60,000 nucleotides of DNA from Lineus longissimus (taxonomy: Eukaryota > Nemertea > Pilidiophora > Heteronemertea > Lineidae): assembly GCF_910592395.1 (NCBI RefSeq), contig NC_088310.1:28786991-28846990 (forward strand), in the 5' to 3' direction. Numbering within the stretch: position 1 is the first letter of the stretch; every line of letters starts with the position of its first letter. Below are positions 42,901 to 50,754 of the stretch, one piece after another. The notes under the pieces are model-generated. The model was not told the DNA's origin. It was given only the letters and a program-made list of their open reading frames with translations, and ran no database searches. Position numbers and translations under genes: made by a program.

Positions 42901-45900
42901 GTTGCCCAACTCACCTGGTAGATAGGATTCCATGATAAAGTCTAATTGTAATTCTAACAACAGCTGCGGCAGAACCAGACTTGGTGATAAATGCGAAGCC
43001 ACGATATATGATCAGCAAACACCTGTTTACAACAACAGCAACACCAACAACGAACCTGATGACACAGGATGACGGAACAGCTCGAAGTTTTCATTAAACC
43101 CACAAGCGGCTAGCTTATTTCCAACTAGTGGCAAAGGTTGATAAGGACATCTTCTGTTCGAAAGAACAGTTGCTTCTCTTCTCTTTGTGCACAAGTCAAC
43201 AAGATATGCTGAATGAAGTGACATGACACCAGAGGGGGCCATAACAAAGTCAAGCCGGTTGAGGGGGTGTCCACCATTGAAAATGTTGTTAGCGATTGAC
43301 TCCATTGACTGGTAATGACCAGAAATAGAGCCAACCACGCCCACTTGCAACCTCAGTACAAGAAAATCTACACCTAAATGCCGGATTCCCTGTTATAAGT
43401 GATGTCAATTTCATTTTGTTATGGACTGACGTAGAAACAAAGATACAACCCATGCTGTCGAGAACAGTCAGGTGGAATGACACAAAGATTAGATTTTGCC
43501 AAAGGCACGAGCTGACATATGAAGAATAACTTTCAGGAAGATAAAGTATAAGAAAATGTCAAACTCTGATGGTGAATGTTCAAGATATAGTTGCTATGAC
43601 AGCAAGAAGGATGAGGCAGGGTGAACGTGAAAGCTCAATTTGAAGCCTCTGATAATCGGATGGGTTCATCCTTAGAGAGGCACTGAGTAAAGTAAAGGAA
43701 ATACAGCCAGCGGAGAAGAAGAGAAACGCCCTTGAAAGGTGAATCTGCAATGCCCACGGGCAAGTACACTTGCCTGAGGTCACAACATGATCACTATTTT
43801 GCTACTCCCAATCAAATCTATCCTTTTATTGGTTCAGATATCAACCCATCATTTATGAATTGGTCAATAGGAGAGAGTGGCCTTTTAGGTTTCATGAATA
43901 ATCACAGCGTGAATGACGATGGCAGATTCTCAAGATGAACACAGATCTGTAATCCCACCGTGAATAACAATCTCAGATTCTCCGGATGTGTGGTCGTCAG
44001 CCACACGGGAACGTCGCAGTGAGCGGTAGGAATGCATTTGTACATATCTCCCTCTAAACCTTTCACCTATCTGCCCTGCATACTAAACTCTGATTCATTT
44101 TATTGGTGTTTTGAATGATGCTGAGTTGAGGAACCTGTACCGGGATTCACTTCAATCTGTGTCTTGAATAAAGAGGCAAGGCCCTCACGACACCGACAGT
44201 GTTCACTTTGCTTATGAACACCTCATCACTGTCTCCACCTTCATCAGTACACTTAGGCTATTGTAGCATCCTCCTGATTATGTGTCCTGATTGACCGAGT
44301 GAAAGGGACATGCCATTCCCTAATTGATGATTGAAGCATCTTGCTAATTACCCATACCTGATTATGGTCCAGTCTGTAAACGACACCCCACATCCGATTG
44401 TAACACTATTCTGAGATGATTGTTTTCATTGAGGAAATCAGCAGAATGTCTCACATAAAGAGTAACCTCGCCTGCTCACTTCAGGGACCATCCAGCTAAT
44501 TGGTAAATATGTTTCTATAGCTTTTCAATGCGAGACATGTCAGCCAGTTCGTTTGGCCACTGCAGCTATCGGTTTCCTCCAGTATGGTAAGAGTAGCTAG
44601 GTTTCCTCCGGTATGGTAAGAGTAGCTAGGTTTCCTCCAGTATGGTAAGAGTAGCTAGGTTTCCTCCGGTATGGTAAGAGTAGCTAGGTTTCCTCCAGTA
44701 TGGTAAGAGTAGCTAGGTTTCCTCCGGTATGGTAAGAGTAGCTAGGTTTCCTCCGGTATGGTAAGAGTAGCTAGGTTTCCTCCGGTATGGTAAGAGTAGC
44801 TAGGTTTCCTCCGGTATGGTAAGAGTAGCTAGGTTTCCTCCGGTATGGTAAGAGTAGCTAGGTTTCCTCCGGTATGGTAAGAGTAGCTAGGTTTCCTCCA
44901 GTATGGTAAGAGTAGCTAGGTTTCCTCCGGTATGGTAAGAGTAGCTAGGTTTCCTCCGGTATGGTAAGAGTAGCTAGGTTTCCTCCGGTATGGTAAGAGT
45001 AGCTAGGTTTCCTCCAGTATGGTAAGAGTAGCTAGGTTTCCTCCGGTATGGTAAGAGTAGCTAGGTTTCCTCCGGTATGGTAAGAGTAGCTAGGTTTCCT
45101 CCGGTATGGTAAGAGTAGCTAGGTTTCCTCCGGTATGGTAAGAGTAGCTAGGTTTCCTCCGGTATGGTAAGAGTAGCTAGGTTTCCTCCGGTATGGTAAG
45201 AGTAGCTAGGTTTCCTCCGGTATGGTAAGAGTAGCTAGGTTTCCTCCGGTATGGTAAGAGTAGCTAGGTTTCCTCCGGTATGGTAAGAGTAGCTAGGTTT
45301 CCTCCGGTATGGTAAGAGTAGCTAGGTTTCCTCCGGTATGGTAAGAGTAGCTAGGTTTCCTCCGGTATGGTAAGAGTAGCTAGGTTTCCTCCGGTATGGT
45401 AAGAGTAGCTAGGTTTCCTCCAGTATGGTAAGAGTAGCTAGGTTTCCTCCGGTATGGTAAGAGTAGCTAGGTTTCCTCCGGTATGGTAAGAGTAGCTAGG
45501 TTTCCTCCAGTATGGTAAGAGTAGCTAGGTTTCCTCCGGTATGGTAAGAGTAGCTAGGTTTCCTCCGGTATGGTAAGAGTAGCTAGGTTTCCTCCGGTAT
45601 GGTAAGAGTAGCTAGGTTTCCTCCAGTATGGTAAGAGTAGCTAGGTTTCCTCCGGTATGGTAAGAGTAGCTATGGACGGTTAGCATTGTGGGATTTCAGG
45701 CCATGCTGCGTGGTAGTAAATGGTCAGAAGAGGTTGAGAAGAATCACGGATGGCAATGCTTTTTATTTCTATCTGGTCATGTTCATTTCCGCGGACTTCT
45801 CGCCAAAACAAGACTGTTGGTACTGCTATTCATCTGTATATATGCTTATTGAAGGACCAAAAGGTACTGAGATCTATGCCTGGAGGCTAAAAGTATCCGT

Positions 45901-48900
45901 ATAGACTCATTGAAGGACTGAGAGGTGCATAGAACTGATTGTGGAGCTGCTGTGTCTGTAGATGCTGCCTCCGCATGAAATGTCATCCCTCTTTCATCTC
46001 GCTCCTCAAAGCTGAAGACAAACTTGTCCAAGCCTTGCGAAAACCTCCCACAACAAGACAGAATATCATCTGGCCATTACCGATGTTTCCTGCCTTTTGT
46101 CTCCAAATAAAGGTTAACCAACTTGATACTTCCTCTGCATGTAGGGGTCCTTTGAACAATGGCTGATTCTTCCTAACCTGACTGTGTCAATTTCTATCAT
46201 CAAAAGGCCTTGCCAGTAGCTTGTTGTCTCTGTATTGAACTGAGGAAGCACGTGGGTGTTTACATTGGTGATGAGACTACATGCTTTCCTCTAATCTGAC
46301 ATCAGATAGCTGGCAAATGGAAAGAGAACTGTACTCTCCCAGTTTTCATTCTCAAACAGTTTTGTCAGTGGCTTGCTCCCTGTGCTTCTAGCGAAAGCGA
46401 AGCTGGTGGGTGTTTGCTGTTCAACAAATGTTATTTTCAGACCTGCAAATACATTACTTTTTCTTCCTAACTTTGATATCAATTTTCATCCACAGTATGC
46501 CCCCTCAGAGGCTGGTTGCCTGTGTATCTGGTGAAATGAAAACTTGCGGGTGTGTTTGTGCCAGAGAGCCAAACTCCAGCCCACATACCACAGGAATGCC
46601 CTGACTTCTAAGCCCATCAACTACAGGAATTGTCAGGAAACGCTTTCGAAGTTGATGGTGACCATGTTCAATACGAAAGTACTTCTTGACAGAACGTTTT
46701 CAGAGTTGAGTGCCGAGTTACTTCCGACACTTCCCTGGTTGTTTATGTCAGCTTTTGGGTACAACAGTGGTAGGAGTACTTTACAAGAGTTTCTTTGCAC
46801 CAAAGCAGCCTCATAACACCGCATATATCAGAGGTTTAATCACTCTATGACGACAAGTTGTGGAGGTGCACTACAGGAATCTGTAACTGCTGTACTGGAG
46901 GGATCCAAGCGTGGCTTGCAATATCTTGATCAATTATCATACATATTGAACACAACCACGATCCACTCTTTCATCTACACCCACGGCAAATTAATGTTTG
47001 CCAACTTGAAGGCAGCTGAACTGCCTTTCATGGCAGACATTCACGAATGGAGCAGCTATCTTTCAATATGACCAAAGGACTGATACGAGCTGTGTTTTTG
47101 GAAGCAGGTTAGCTACTTATATGAACATTAGCAATTGGAAATCTGCAATATTGCCATTATCATGAATTGCTCTAAGTGTAAATAAATAGACATTTCCGCT
47201 ATTATCTCCTTGAATAAAGCAATAACCTCAGTCAGTACTGATAATTCAATAACAAGCAAAAATTGCTGTGTGATTTTGAAATTGACAGCCACTAATACAA
47301 ATCAATTCAGGCACTTATCCTCATCAACAGCGATGGTTTGAGTTGGCAGACTATCATCAGAATTTTAGTGTGGCAACAACTATAGCCACTTGGGTTGGTA
47401 CAAAGATTAAACATCACAGTTCAATGTTTTATTTGAGGCGTTATTGAGAAAAGTGAAACTTTTCTGATTTTCTGTTTGTTACTTTTGTGGCTGTGGACGA
47501 ATACTGAAAGTGTTCCGTTATTCTAAGGCAATAATGCACTGAGTGACTGATATCAAGCACAATTCAACATCACATCCAAATCTTGACATTTAAACAACAG
47601 ACTCAGGACAGTAATCTGCTAATGATGGTACAGGATGATTGTGCAAACAATGCTACTAAGTGGGAACATCACACTCAACCATCATCTATTGAAATCAGGA
47701 AAAACCTGTTAGTGTCATTAAGTCAATTCATCAGGTAGACCAATTTAACTGTCAGAGGGGTGGCACAGACAAATGTTCATTGCAACAGACCTCATCAATT
47801 TGTCACGGATTCACTTTTTTTATCAAATAACAGGATACAAACAAAACATCTCTTCTCTTTGTTTTGAATGAATGTGTCACTGCAGTCTTGACAGTGGTCC
47901 TATTGCAGTCTGCAACATCGGCCTGGTCACCCAACATATTATACCTCAGCTGAAAGATCAACGATTATTTCCTAACAAATTGTTCTCTGATGAAGTGCTG
48001 ATGTCCCAACCAACAGGCTTTCTTATCAGACATATTTTCCATCTACAAAAGGTCCTGCGATACGTAGCAGAATATGATACCATATAGAAATCAATGTTTT
48101 CTTATTTGTACACGACACAAGAATGCCAGGCTTGTTGCATGAGACCTGGGGCTCGGCTTACACAGTGATGAAGGTATGGATTGAGATCAAGATGGATGAG
48201 CTGCGGAACTCATCCAGCTATTAAATCTACTAGAAATTCTGTATCAAGTGATTCATTAGCCAGATGCGATAAAATCACAGTCCACCAATAACACAACATA
48301 TAATATTCAATGATGTTATCATAATTGATATCAACATGACAAGCATATAAGCCAAATCACTTCTTAACATGCATCCTCAAGTAGGCACCAATTAACCATA
48401 GCTTGACCTACATGTAGGCCTATTAGTAGATCATTGATTCACAAGTATATGCTGGTTGTCTGAAACGGGTTTGGTCTGAAATGGTTTTAGTCATCAAGTG
48501 GTCATCAGGAAGTATTAAGGAGAGGAATAAACCCACTAGAGCGTCTCTGATTGAGAGAACAACAAGTATATGTCATATCCACAACTGTGGGTCACCATGG
48601 AGACCCGATAAACAAACAAAACCTCGCCTGACCCAAGACTGAGTTGGTTTATAAGATGACTGACAATAGGTACCACAGAGGAACAATACTTTCTGATAAT
48701 AGCAACAATTCCTTCAACTTGAGCTGACTTTTCAAACTTGATTGGCAGTATCGTTAGTTACAGAGTTGCTGTCTGTTAGTCCATAAAGCTTGGTGTACAC
48801 TGTCAGCATTTTGTCAACATTCTCTGTTAGGTGGAGATTATGACGGCTGATATCAAACACAGAAGACGAAAACAGACCAAAACAAGTGGGCAGCATGCAG

Positions 48901-50355
48901 AACCTCTGAATATACCACTTGCCGCCTGCAACTTCACTAAGCTAACAATGTTCTACATACATTGTCAATTTCCGCTGCAGGTTCCATTGATATATGAATA
49001 CCAACTGACTTAACACTACAAACCACTCATGTCAAAGAAAAACAGCTGACATGCTCATATATCATATATCAAATTATCAACTTCTAAGTACTTCATATCA
49101 GCACATGTAATATGTCAGATTGTACTGACAGCGGGAGATATACAAATACAACAATGGTATAAGTAGTACAATGGACATTTCTGTAGAATATGGTCAGAAT
49201 ATGTATATAAAGTAAACTATGAAGACACTTCTGTCCAAATGTAACATCCCCGGTTGTGGCTACTCTATGTTTAATGGCCAACCATATTTGGCACCAAGCA
49301 GATCTAAGGAATATGATGGTTTAAGGATTACAACTGAAAGGAGAGGATTACGAGTCTTAAGAGAACCCCAGGGTGTCCCTCAAGATGAGGTACAGAAATC
49401 CCATCATACCAGTACAGGTGGCACAACAGATAGAACTTGTATACATCCGAACATGTGCACAAATGGATTTGAGACTGCGTTGCCTCTGGGCCTAGATGAT
49501 CTTTATCAATTACATTTTCCTGACATGGCCAATGGCTGGTGTCGAAGCATGCTTGGGTGGTTAGGGCTGAGTGTAAAAAGAGGGGTTATTCTCAACTAAC
49601 CTCCAGCATCTCGATAAGTAGGCTTTTGCATGATCTTTGTCATCTAGAACACACCACAAACTGAGACAGCTGGATGACTCAACCACATGATGTGGAAAAC
49701 GGGCACTATTTCAATGCTTCTCATAAAGGGTTAATTGTAGAACACTTCCTCAAGCTTTGTGGTTGTATCTGTGACCCAATTTGAAAGAATGATGTGCATG
49801 GAGATGAGAGAATGGGGAGTACAGCACAGATCTCCTCAATGTTGTCTGCATTCTAATGCTATACCAGTCTTGTGTAAAATGGGGAGGGGAGGGGAGTTTG
49901 GTATCTTCCCTAAAAAGACAAAGGCTTTTCTAATTGGTTGTCAACCAATTGATGGACTTTGTTATAGGGCCTGCTGTCAACTCTCAGTCCAATCAGTTTA
50001 GAGTAGCTGCTTAATTGTAGCCTATAATTCACAGTATTCCATCAAGATATCACGGGACAGAGTTTCATGATTAGCTAATTTCGAATCACAGCCATTCTAC
50101 CACGTCTTGTTCCTCCAATCAATATTGATAGGCCTAACTACTAGGTCATCAGTAGTGATGGGCAGAAGGGGGTTAACAACAGACACGTGCGTTACTTCAA
50201 AAACAAAACGGGCCTACCTTTCTATCAACAAAAGCACATGCGATATCCTTCAGACTGGCCATGGTCAGCTCGCCGCCTTCGATGGTGACCTGCTCCCGAA
50301 CCAGGCCTATCTGCATGAAGAAAGACATGCAGGGGCCACTGGAATCCTCAGTCAT
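911..50355 (-). CDS. PRKD: Protein kinase D (PRKD), N-terminal 11 exons; 3' end outside window
   Basis: PRKD family kinases are diacylglycerol- and PKC-activated Ser/Thr kinases of the CAMK group that act at the Golgi, plasma membrane and nucleus. Eleven exons, all with AG acceptors and GT donors in compatible phase, join to 531 residues. In order they give an N-terminal ubiquitin-like domain (about 10-93), C1a (105-154), a Ser/Arg linker (about 155-222), C1b (225-274), an acidic stretch (about 285-332), a PH domain (about 363-480) and the kinase start with loop [10 protein letters not shown] (522-531). Both C1 domains keep the full His/Cys zinc pattern (H-X12-C-X2-C...C-X2-C-X4-H-X2-C-X7-C). 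Exon bases: 50355-50218, 12689-12551, 5145-5014, 4749-4586, 3556-3361, 2872-2789, 2603-2459, 2117-1988, 1771-1694, 1519-1205, 983-911. The catalytic lobe after the G-loop is off the left edge. The family and domain order are seen directly; which vertebrate paralogue is closest is not resolvable here. Confidence 0.96.
1205..1519 (-). CDS. PRKD: PRKD exon 10 (PH domain end and linker to kinase)
   Basis: 105 codons, from [15 protein letters not shown] through [33 protein letters not shown] and [12 protein letters not shown]. It holds the C-terminal PH helix (YWEQAIRQA) and the conserved SISVSN linker before the kinase. The acceptor is CTTCATTTCAG and the donor GTTAGT. Confidence 0.93.
1694..1771 (-). 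CDS. PRKD: PRKD exon 9 (PH domain, second strand)
   Basis: Exactly 26 codons: [18 protein letters not shown] through TSRYYK, with the RHYW.LDSK..TL.QN pattern of PKD PH domains. The acceptor is TTTTCACAG and the donor GTAGGT. Confidence 0.94.
1988..2117 (-). CDS. PRKD: PRKD exon 8 (PH domain start)
   Basis: 130 nt. The exon encodes [19 protein letters not shown], then [17 protein letters not shown]. The QSVKHTKR...KEGWMVH block is the conserved entry into the PKD PH domain, which in the family inhibits the kinase at rest. The donor is GTAAGC. Confidence 0.95.
2459..2603 (-). CDS. PRKD: PRKD exon 7 (acidic stretch)
   Basis: 145 nt. The exon encodes [18 protein letters not shown] and later [17 protein letters not shown], strongly Asp/Glu-rich. 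PKD1 and PKD2 carry an acidic stretch between C1b and PH, and position and composition agree. The acceptor is CTTCCACAG and the donor GTACGT. Phase agrees with both neighbours. Confidence 0.88.
2789..2872 (-). CDS. PRKD: PRKD exon 6 (C1b second half)
   Basis: 84 nt. The exon encodes [18 protein letters not shown], which completes the C1b zinc ligands, then [11 protein letters not shown]. The acceptor is TTCCAG and the donor GTAAGT. Confidence 0.95.
3361..3556 (-). CDS. PRKD: PRKD exon 5 (linker end and C1b first half)
   Basis: 196 nt after acceptor ACATTTCAG. The exon encodes [18 protein letters not shown], then [20 protein letters not shown] and [13 protein letters not shown]. This is the linker end and first half of the second C1 domain, which in PKDs is the main phorbol-ester binder. 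The donor is GTACAC. The next exon supplies Asp-Cys. Confidence 0.96.
3911..4420. repeat. 21-bp minisatellite in PRKD intron 4, about 24 copies
   Basis: The unit starts gttacacatgtagtcctac and repeats every 21 bp with few substitutions (agtcc/agccc/aaccc, tgtt/tgat). Because 21 is a multiple of three, it makes a plus-strand open frame of repeated THVVLRV that is not a gene. Each unit holds ACATGT, the E-box-type CACATG, and TACGTG. Confidence 0.97.
4586..4749 (-). CDS. PRKD: PRKD exon 4 (C1a second half and linker)
   Basis: 164 nt. The exon begins [17 protein letters not shown], which completes C1a, and continues through a basic and serine-rich linker ([19 protein letters not shown]) to the GTAAGT donor. 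In the family this linker carries 14-3-3 and autophosphorylation sites. The serines seen here are compatible with that role but unproven. Confidence 0.93.
5014..5145 (-). CDS. PRKD: PRKD exon 3 (C1a, first half)
   Basis: 132 nt. The exon encodes [13 protein letters not shown], then [18 protein letters not shown] and [10 protein letters not shown]. It supplies the first zinc His and the CX2C pair of the first diacylglycerol-binding C1 domain. The donor is GTGAGT. The split codon (G + GG) restores Gly at the start of exon 4. Confidence 0.96.
5757..5879. mobile_element. 123-bp MITE-like element with 39-bp terminal inverted repeats
   Basis: The left end gtttaaagtgcctttccagg is mirrored by cctggaaaggcacttcaaac at the right end. 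Complementarity continues inward to cactgagtga/tcactcagtg with a few mismatches. The short non-coding core contains a perfect TGACGTCA (5801-5808). No clear target-site duplication was identified. It lies in PRKD intron 2. Confidence 0.75.
7125..7264. repeat. Two perfect tandem copies of a 70-bp unit
   Basis: The segment beginning tttcaccccaggcccgggtg at 7125 is repeated at 7195 with no differences seen. It includes CCCGGG. A recent duplication inside PRKD intron 2. Confidence 0.95.
8847..9243. repeat. Three tandem copies of a 134-bp unit
   Basis: aatgaaacacaatagaatca recurs at 8847, 8981 and 9115 with near identity. The third copy lacks 5 bp after ccctttcat. It lies in PRKD intron 2, directly before the 31-bp array. 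Confidence 0.95.
9317..9908. repeat. 31-bp minisatellite, about 18 copies
   Basis: The unit contains ctcaccaactctaaaagaga then ttctgggtgga, very homogeneous with occasional agag(a/t)tt variants. The right end decays (tttccattctgg, ctctgggtggagattctggg). It lies in PRKD intron 2. Confidence 0.97.
10818..10990. mobile_element. Fold-back element, two arms of about 80 bp with almost no loop
   Basis: The left arm (ccttggttgagttaccaaga, then cactctcgggtggagctaaa) is mirrored by the right arm (tttagctccaccctcgagtg, then tcttggtaactcaaccaagg). The centre is again palindromic (gtccaaaccc...gggtttggac). Arms are roughly 85-90% complementary. A GC- and CpG-richer stretch (about 10640-10740) lies just left and may belong to the same insertion. 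Non-autonomous DNA transposon or fold-back repeat, by inference. Confidence 0.75.
12160..12405. repeat. AT-rich low-complexity tract (aaatttttgaa type)
   Basis: Runs of A, T and gaaattttt motifs recur with an irregular 9-12 bp period on both strands. This creates Phe/Lys-rich spurious frames. It lies in PRKD intron 2, 150 bp beyond exon 2's donor. Confidence 0.9.
12551..12689 (-). CDS. PRKD: PRKD exon 2 (second half of ubiquitin-like domain)
   Basis: 139 nt after acceptor TCTTTTCAG. The exon encodes [19 protein letters not shown] and ends VEVVLS plus one base before donor GTAAGG. The FYGL-DK-LLFRHD block is diagnostic of PKD N-termini. Together with exon 1 it forms the domain that mediates autoinhibition and dimerisation in the family. 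It lies 37.5 kb from exon 1. Confidence 0.95.
15346..16886. repeat. 53-bp minisatellite, about 29 copies
   Basis: The core is gacactatagggaaggcaaa then gaaggacagac, followed by a variable tail (tgaaggtgacctggacaatg, agaaggtgacctggagaatg or ggtaggggacctggagaatg). On the PRKD sense (minus) strand the unit reads CTTCTTTGCCTTCCCTATAG, a long pyrimidine tract ending in AG. Tail variants are clustered, which suggests expansion in blocks. Confidence 0.97.
17641..17896. repeat. 84-bp tandem repeat, 3 copies
   Basis: gatatccactgtgtag recurs at 17653, 17737 and 17821, followed by ttcctgccttgtcccagact. Copies differ at a few bases. It lies in PRKD intron 1. Confidence 0.93.
21888..21990 (+). mobile_element. 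pogo/Tigger-like DNA transposon end (fragment)
   Basis: TA followed by CAGTGGAACCCCAGTAACAC, then a short inverted echo (gtcgcgttaccagggtggtc). TA-CAGTGGAACC is typical of terminal repeats of pogo/Tigger-class elements and their MITEs. No transposase frame and no matching far end were found. Confidence 0.45.
23133..23230 (+). mobile_element. Second pogo/Tigger-like transposon end (fragment)
   Basis: TACAGTGGAACCCCGGTAAC followed by atgaccactattgggaccga, closely related to the copy at 21888 and in the same orientation. The two are therefore not a terminal pair but separate truncated copies. Confidence 0.45.
24509..24523. repeat. Homopolymer of 15 G
   Basis: A run of G after tctataac, in otherwise AT-rich intron sequence. 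The length is prone to sequencing and assembly error. Confidence 0.85.
25675..26010 (+). repeat. AT-rich dispersed repeat, copy 1 (two units)
   Basis: Two diverged units of about 170 bp share actgatgatgttggttcatt, then ttgagcagaaaac, an A-rich run and a (t)ggacttaga motif. The same sequence recurs at 31790-31905 and, inverted, at 36745-37080. A fragment gggttagggtaagggttag sits between the two units. Confidence 0.85.
27151..27551. repeat. 45-bp minisatellite, 9 copies
   Basis: The unit is aagtcatctgcactatctct, then ctgccaggtctgctgcaatggctac. One copy lacks a ctg triplet (42 bp). Since 45 is divisible by 3, both strands stay open ([11 protein letters not shown] repeats on plus, [15 protein letters not shown] on minus). 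These are repeat artefacts, not proteins. Confidence 0.96.
28918..30075. repeat. 68-bp minisatellite, about 17 copies
   Basis: The unit is agaaggaaagctagatagta, tgagagtttacatctagtgc, ggttttgacccctggctatc, gttctacc. Copies alternate between gagagttt and gagtgttt. The first copy has a 6-bp insertion and one copy a short deletion near tagata. Very high identity implies recent expansion. Confidence 0.97.
31790..31905 (+). repeat. AT-rich dispersed repeat, copy 2
   Basis: Same core as copy 1 (gatgatgttggttcattttg, agcagaaaac, A-run, ggacttagacattt, cagtcagttcaaaat), single unit, same orientation. Confidence 0.8.
32491..32879. repeat. 56-bp minisatellite, 7 copies
   Basis: The unit is aatgccaacccaggtctgta, gagcccagggtgtcaggaag, acctcactaatggacc. 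The first copy and the last three carry more substitutions than the middle ones. Confidence 0.96.
34461..34516. repeat. 56-bp palindrome: perfect 27-bp arms, 2-bp centre
   Basis: The left arm starts atttccatggtcatgtagtt and runs on gtcatgg. The right arm is its exact reverse complement, ending aaccatg-type ccatggaaat. The centre is gt. The loop is too short for a microRNA precursor. It is a potential cruciform, or a relic of a fold-back insertion or inverted duplication. Confidence 0.95.
35786..35866 (+). mobile_element. tRNA-derived SINE (head region)
   Basis: A tRNA-like stretch: A-box-like tggtaatctagttgttagag, an anticodon arm around ccagacttcaga, and B-box-like tgttcaaatcc. The 3' anticodon and acceptor stems are degenerate, so it is not a functional tRNA. 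The tail and body beyond were not delimited. Confidence 0.6.
36745..37080 (-). repeat. AT-rich dispersed repeat, copy 3 (inverted)
   Basis: Reverse complement of the family seen at 25675 and 31790: T-run, ctgctcaaaatgaaccaaca, tcatcagtcccaaaa, with two or three degenerate units. This shows the family is dispersed in both orientations. Confidence 0.82.
38005..39586. repeat. 51-bp minisatellite, 31 copies
   Basis: The unit is gtcagctgtactttcaatgt, caaggggccaacctatccac, atccaggactg. Variation is almost confined to three sites: ctttcaatg or cgtacaatg, aacctatcc or aatatatcc, and acatcc or acaccc. 51 bp is 17 codons and no unit has a stop, so both strands show frames over 530 codons ([17 protein letters not shown] plus, [16 protein letters not shown] minus). 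The frames begin and end with the array and are not supported as genes. Each unit has a CAGCTG E-box. Confidence 0.97.
39924..40045. repeat. Two tandem copies of a 61-bp unit
   Basis: aaagcgctatggtagctgag at 39924 and again at 39985, identical throughout. A recent duplication about 340 bp beyond the 51-bp array. Confidence 0.94.
41706..41740 (+). mobile_element. Truncated tRNA-like SINE head
   Basis: aaatagctcagttgggaaaa resembles a tRNA D-arm (tagctcagttgg). A T-run follows and there is no B box. Short and weak; inferred SINE fragment. Confidence 0.3.
44571..45672. repeat. 29-bp minisatellite, 38 copies
   Basis: The unit is ggtttcctccggtatggtaa, gagtagcta. Variation is essentially one base (ccggtatgg or ccagtatgg), otherwise perfect. 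The plus strand of each unit contains TGGTAAGAGT, which resembles a 5' splice site, but it is antisense to PRKD. Confidence 0.98.
50218..50355 (-). CDS. PRKD: PRKD exon 1 (start codon, first half of ubiquitin-like domain)
   Basis: This exon has 46 codons from ATG at 50355 and ends in VDRK before donor GTAGGC. It carries the motif [12 protein letters not shown], the family's first strand of the ubiquitin-like domain, and CAFVDRK. It ends in phase 0 and joins exon 2 (FPEHRFYGL), as in other PKDs (DQK-FPE). The start was chosen because it gives a short N-terminus directly before the conserved domain. An overlapping upstream frame runs into this ATG (see 50348-50584). Confidence 0.93.
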
Positions 50356-50584
50356 GATGCGAGCGAACGAGTTTACTCAAACTTTGAAAGTCAGAAATCA
50401 CAACACGGACGCCACATGCCTCGTCGCTGCGAGAGTGTCTCACTATGATTCCGCGATATGCCCGGTCACATGACCCAAGTATCAGATCAATACAATCTGG
50501 ATAAACCCGCAACAGGTCGAAGCTGTTATCACCAGCTGTCGAGAGATGGCAACATCGTATCAGTGATGTCGCTTCGAGTCGCAT
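50348..50584 (-). promoter_or_regulatory. 78-codon upstream open frame overlapping the PRKD start
   Basis: An ATG at 50584 opens a frame that ends in TGA at 50350-50348, out of frame and inside PRKD codons 2-3 (the PRKD ATG is 50355). If the transcript includes this ATG, the frame would limit initiation at the PRKD start. The ATG follows tgtgacattcag|gt, so the site could also be a splice acceptor and the 5' UTR may begin just there. The peptide matches nothing I recognise. Confidence 0.4.
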
Positions 50585-50754
50585 ACCTGAATGTCACACA
50601 GGGATGTTTCAGCTCACCATAGAAAAGAAGGTTCAGACTTCAATATCAGGCTTTTCTCTACACTGTAGACCATAAGAATAAGACCATAACGAATAGCCTG
50701 AAGGCATACATTGATGAGCATGGGTAGTCCGGTTGCAGTTGCCCCCCCCCTTCA

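Larger units (their letters stand above)
12690..50217. other. PRKD intron 1 (about 37.5 kb)
   Basis: Donor GTAGGC at 50217, acceptor TCTTTTCAG ending 12690. Eight tandem arrays (53, 84, 45, 68, 56, 51, 61 and 29 bp units) occupy about 6.5 kb. SINE and transposon fragments and an AT-rich dispersed family are listed separately. The stretches 12690-15340, 17900-21880, 23230-25670, 32880-34460, 40050-44570 and 45680-50210 are AT-rich, and I recognise no gene, RNA or element in them beyond what is listed. A GAA microsatellite lies near 19547. The intron assignment is an inference from the phase-0 match of exons 1 and 2. Confidence 0.85.

Noticed and set aside
43027-43350. 107-codon minus frame ahead of exon 2 in PRKD orientation
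   Set aside because: No PKD homology, and exons 1 and 2 already join in phase without it.
49219-49599. 126-codon plus frame starting [14 protein letters not shown]
   Set aside because: Longest non-repeat frame in intron 1, but composition and motifs match nothing I know, and it is antisense to PRKD. Kept only as a note.
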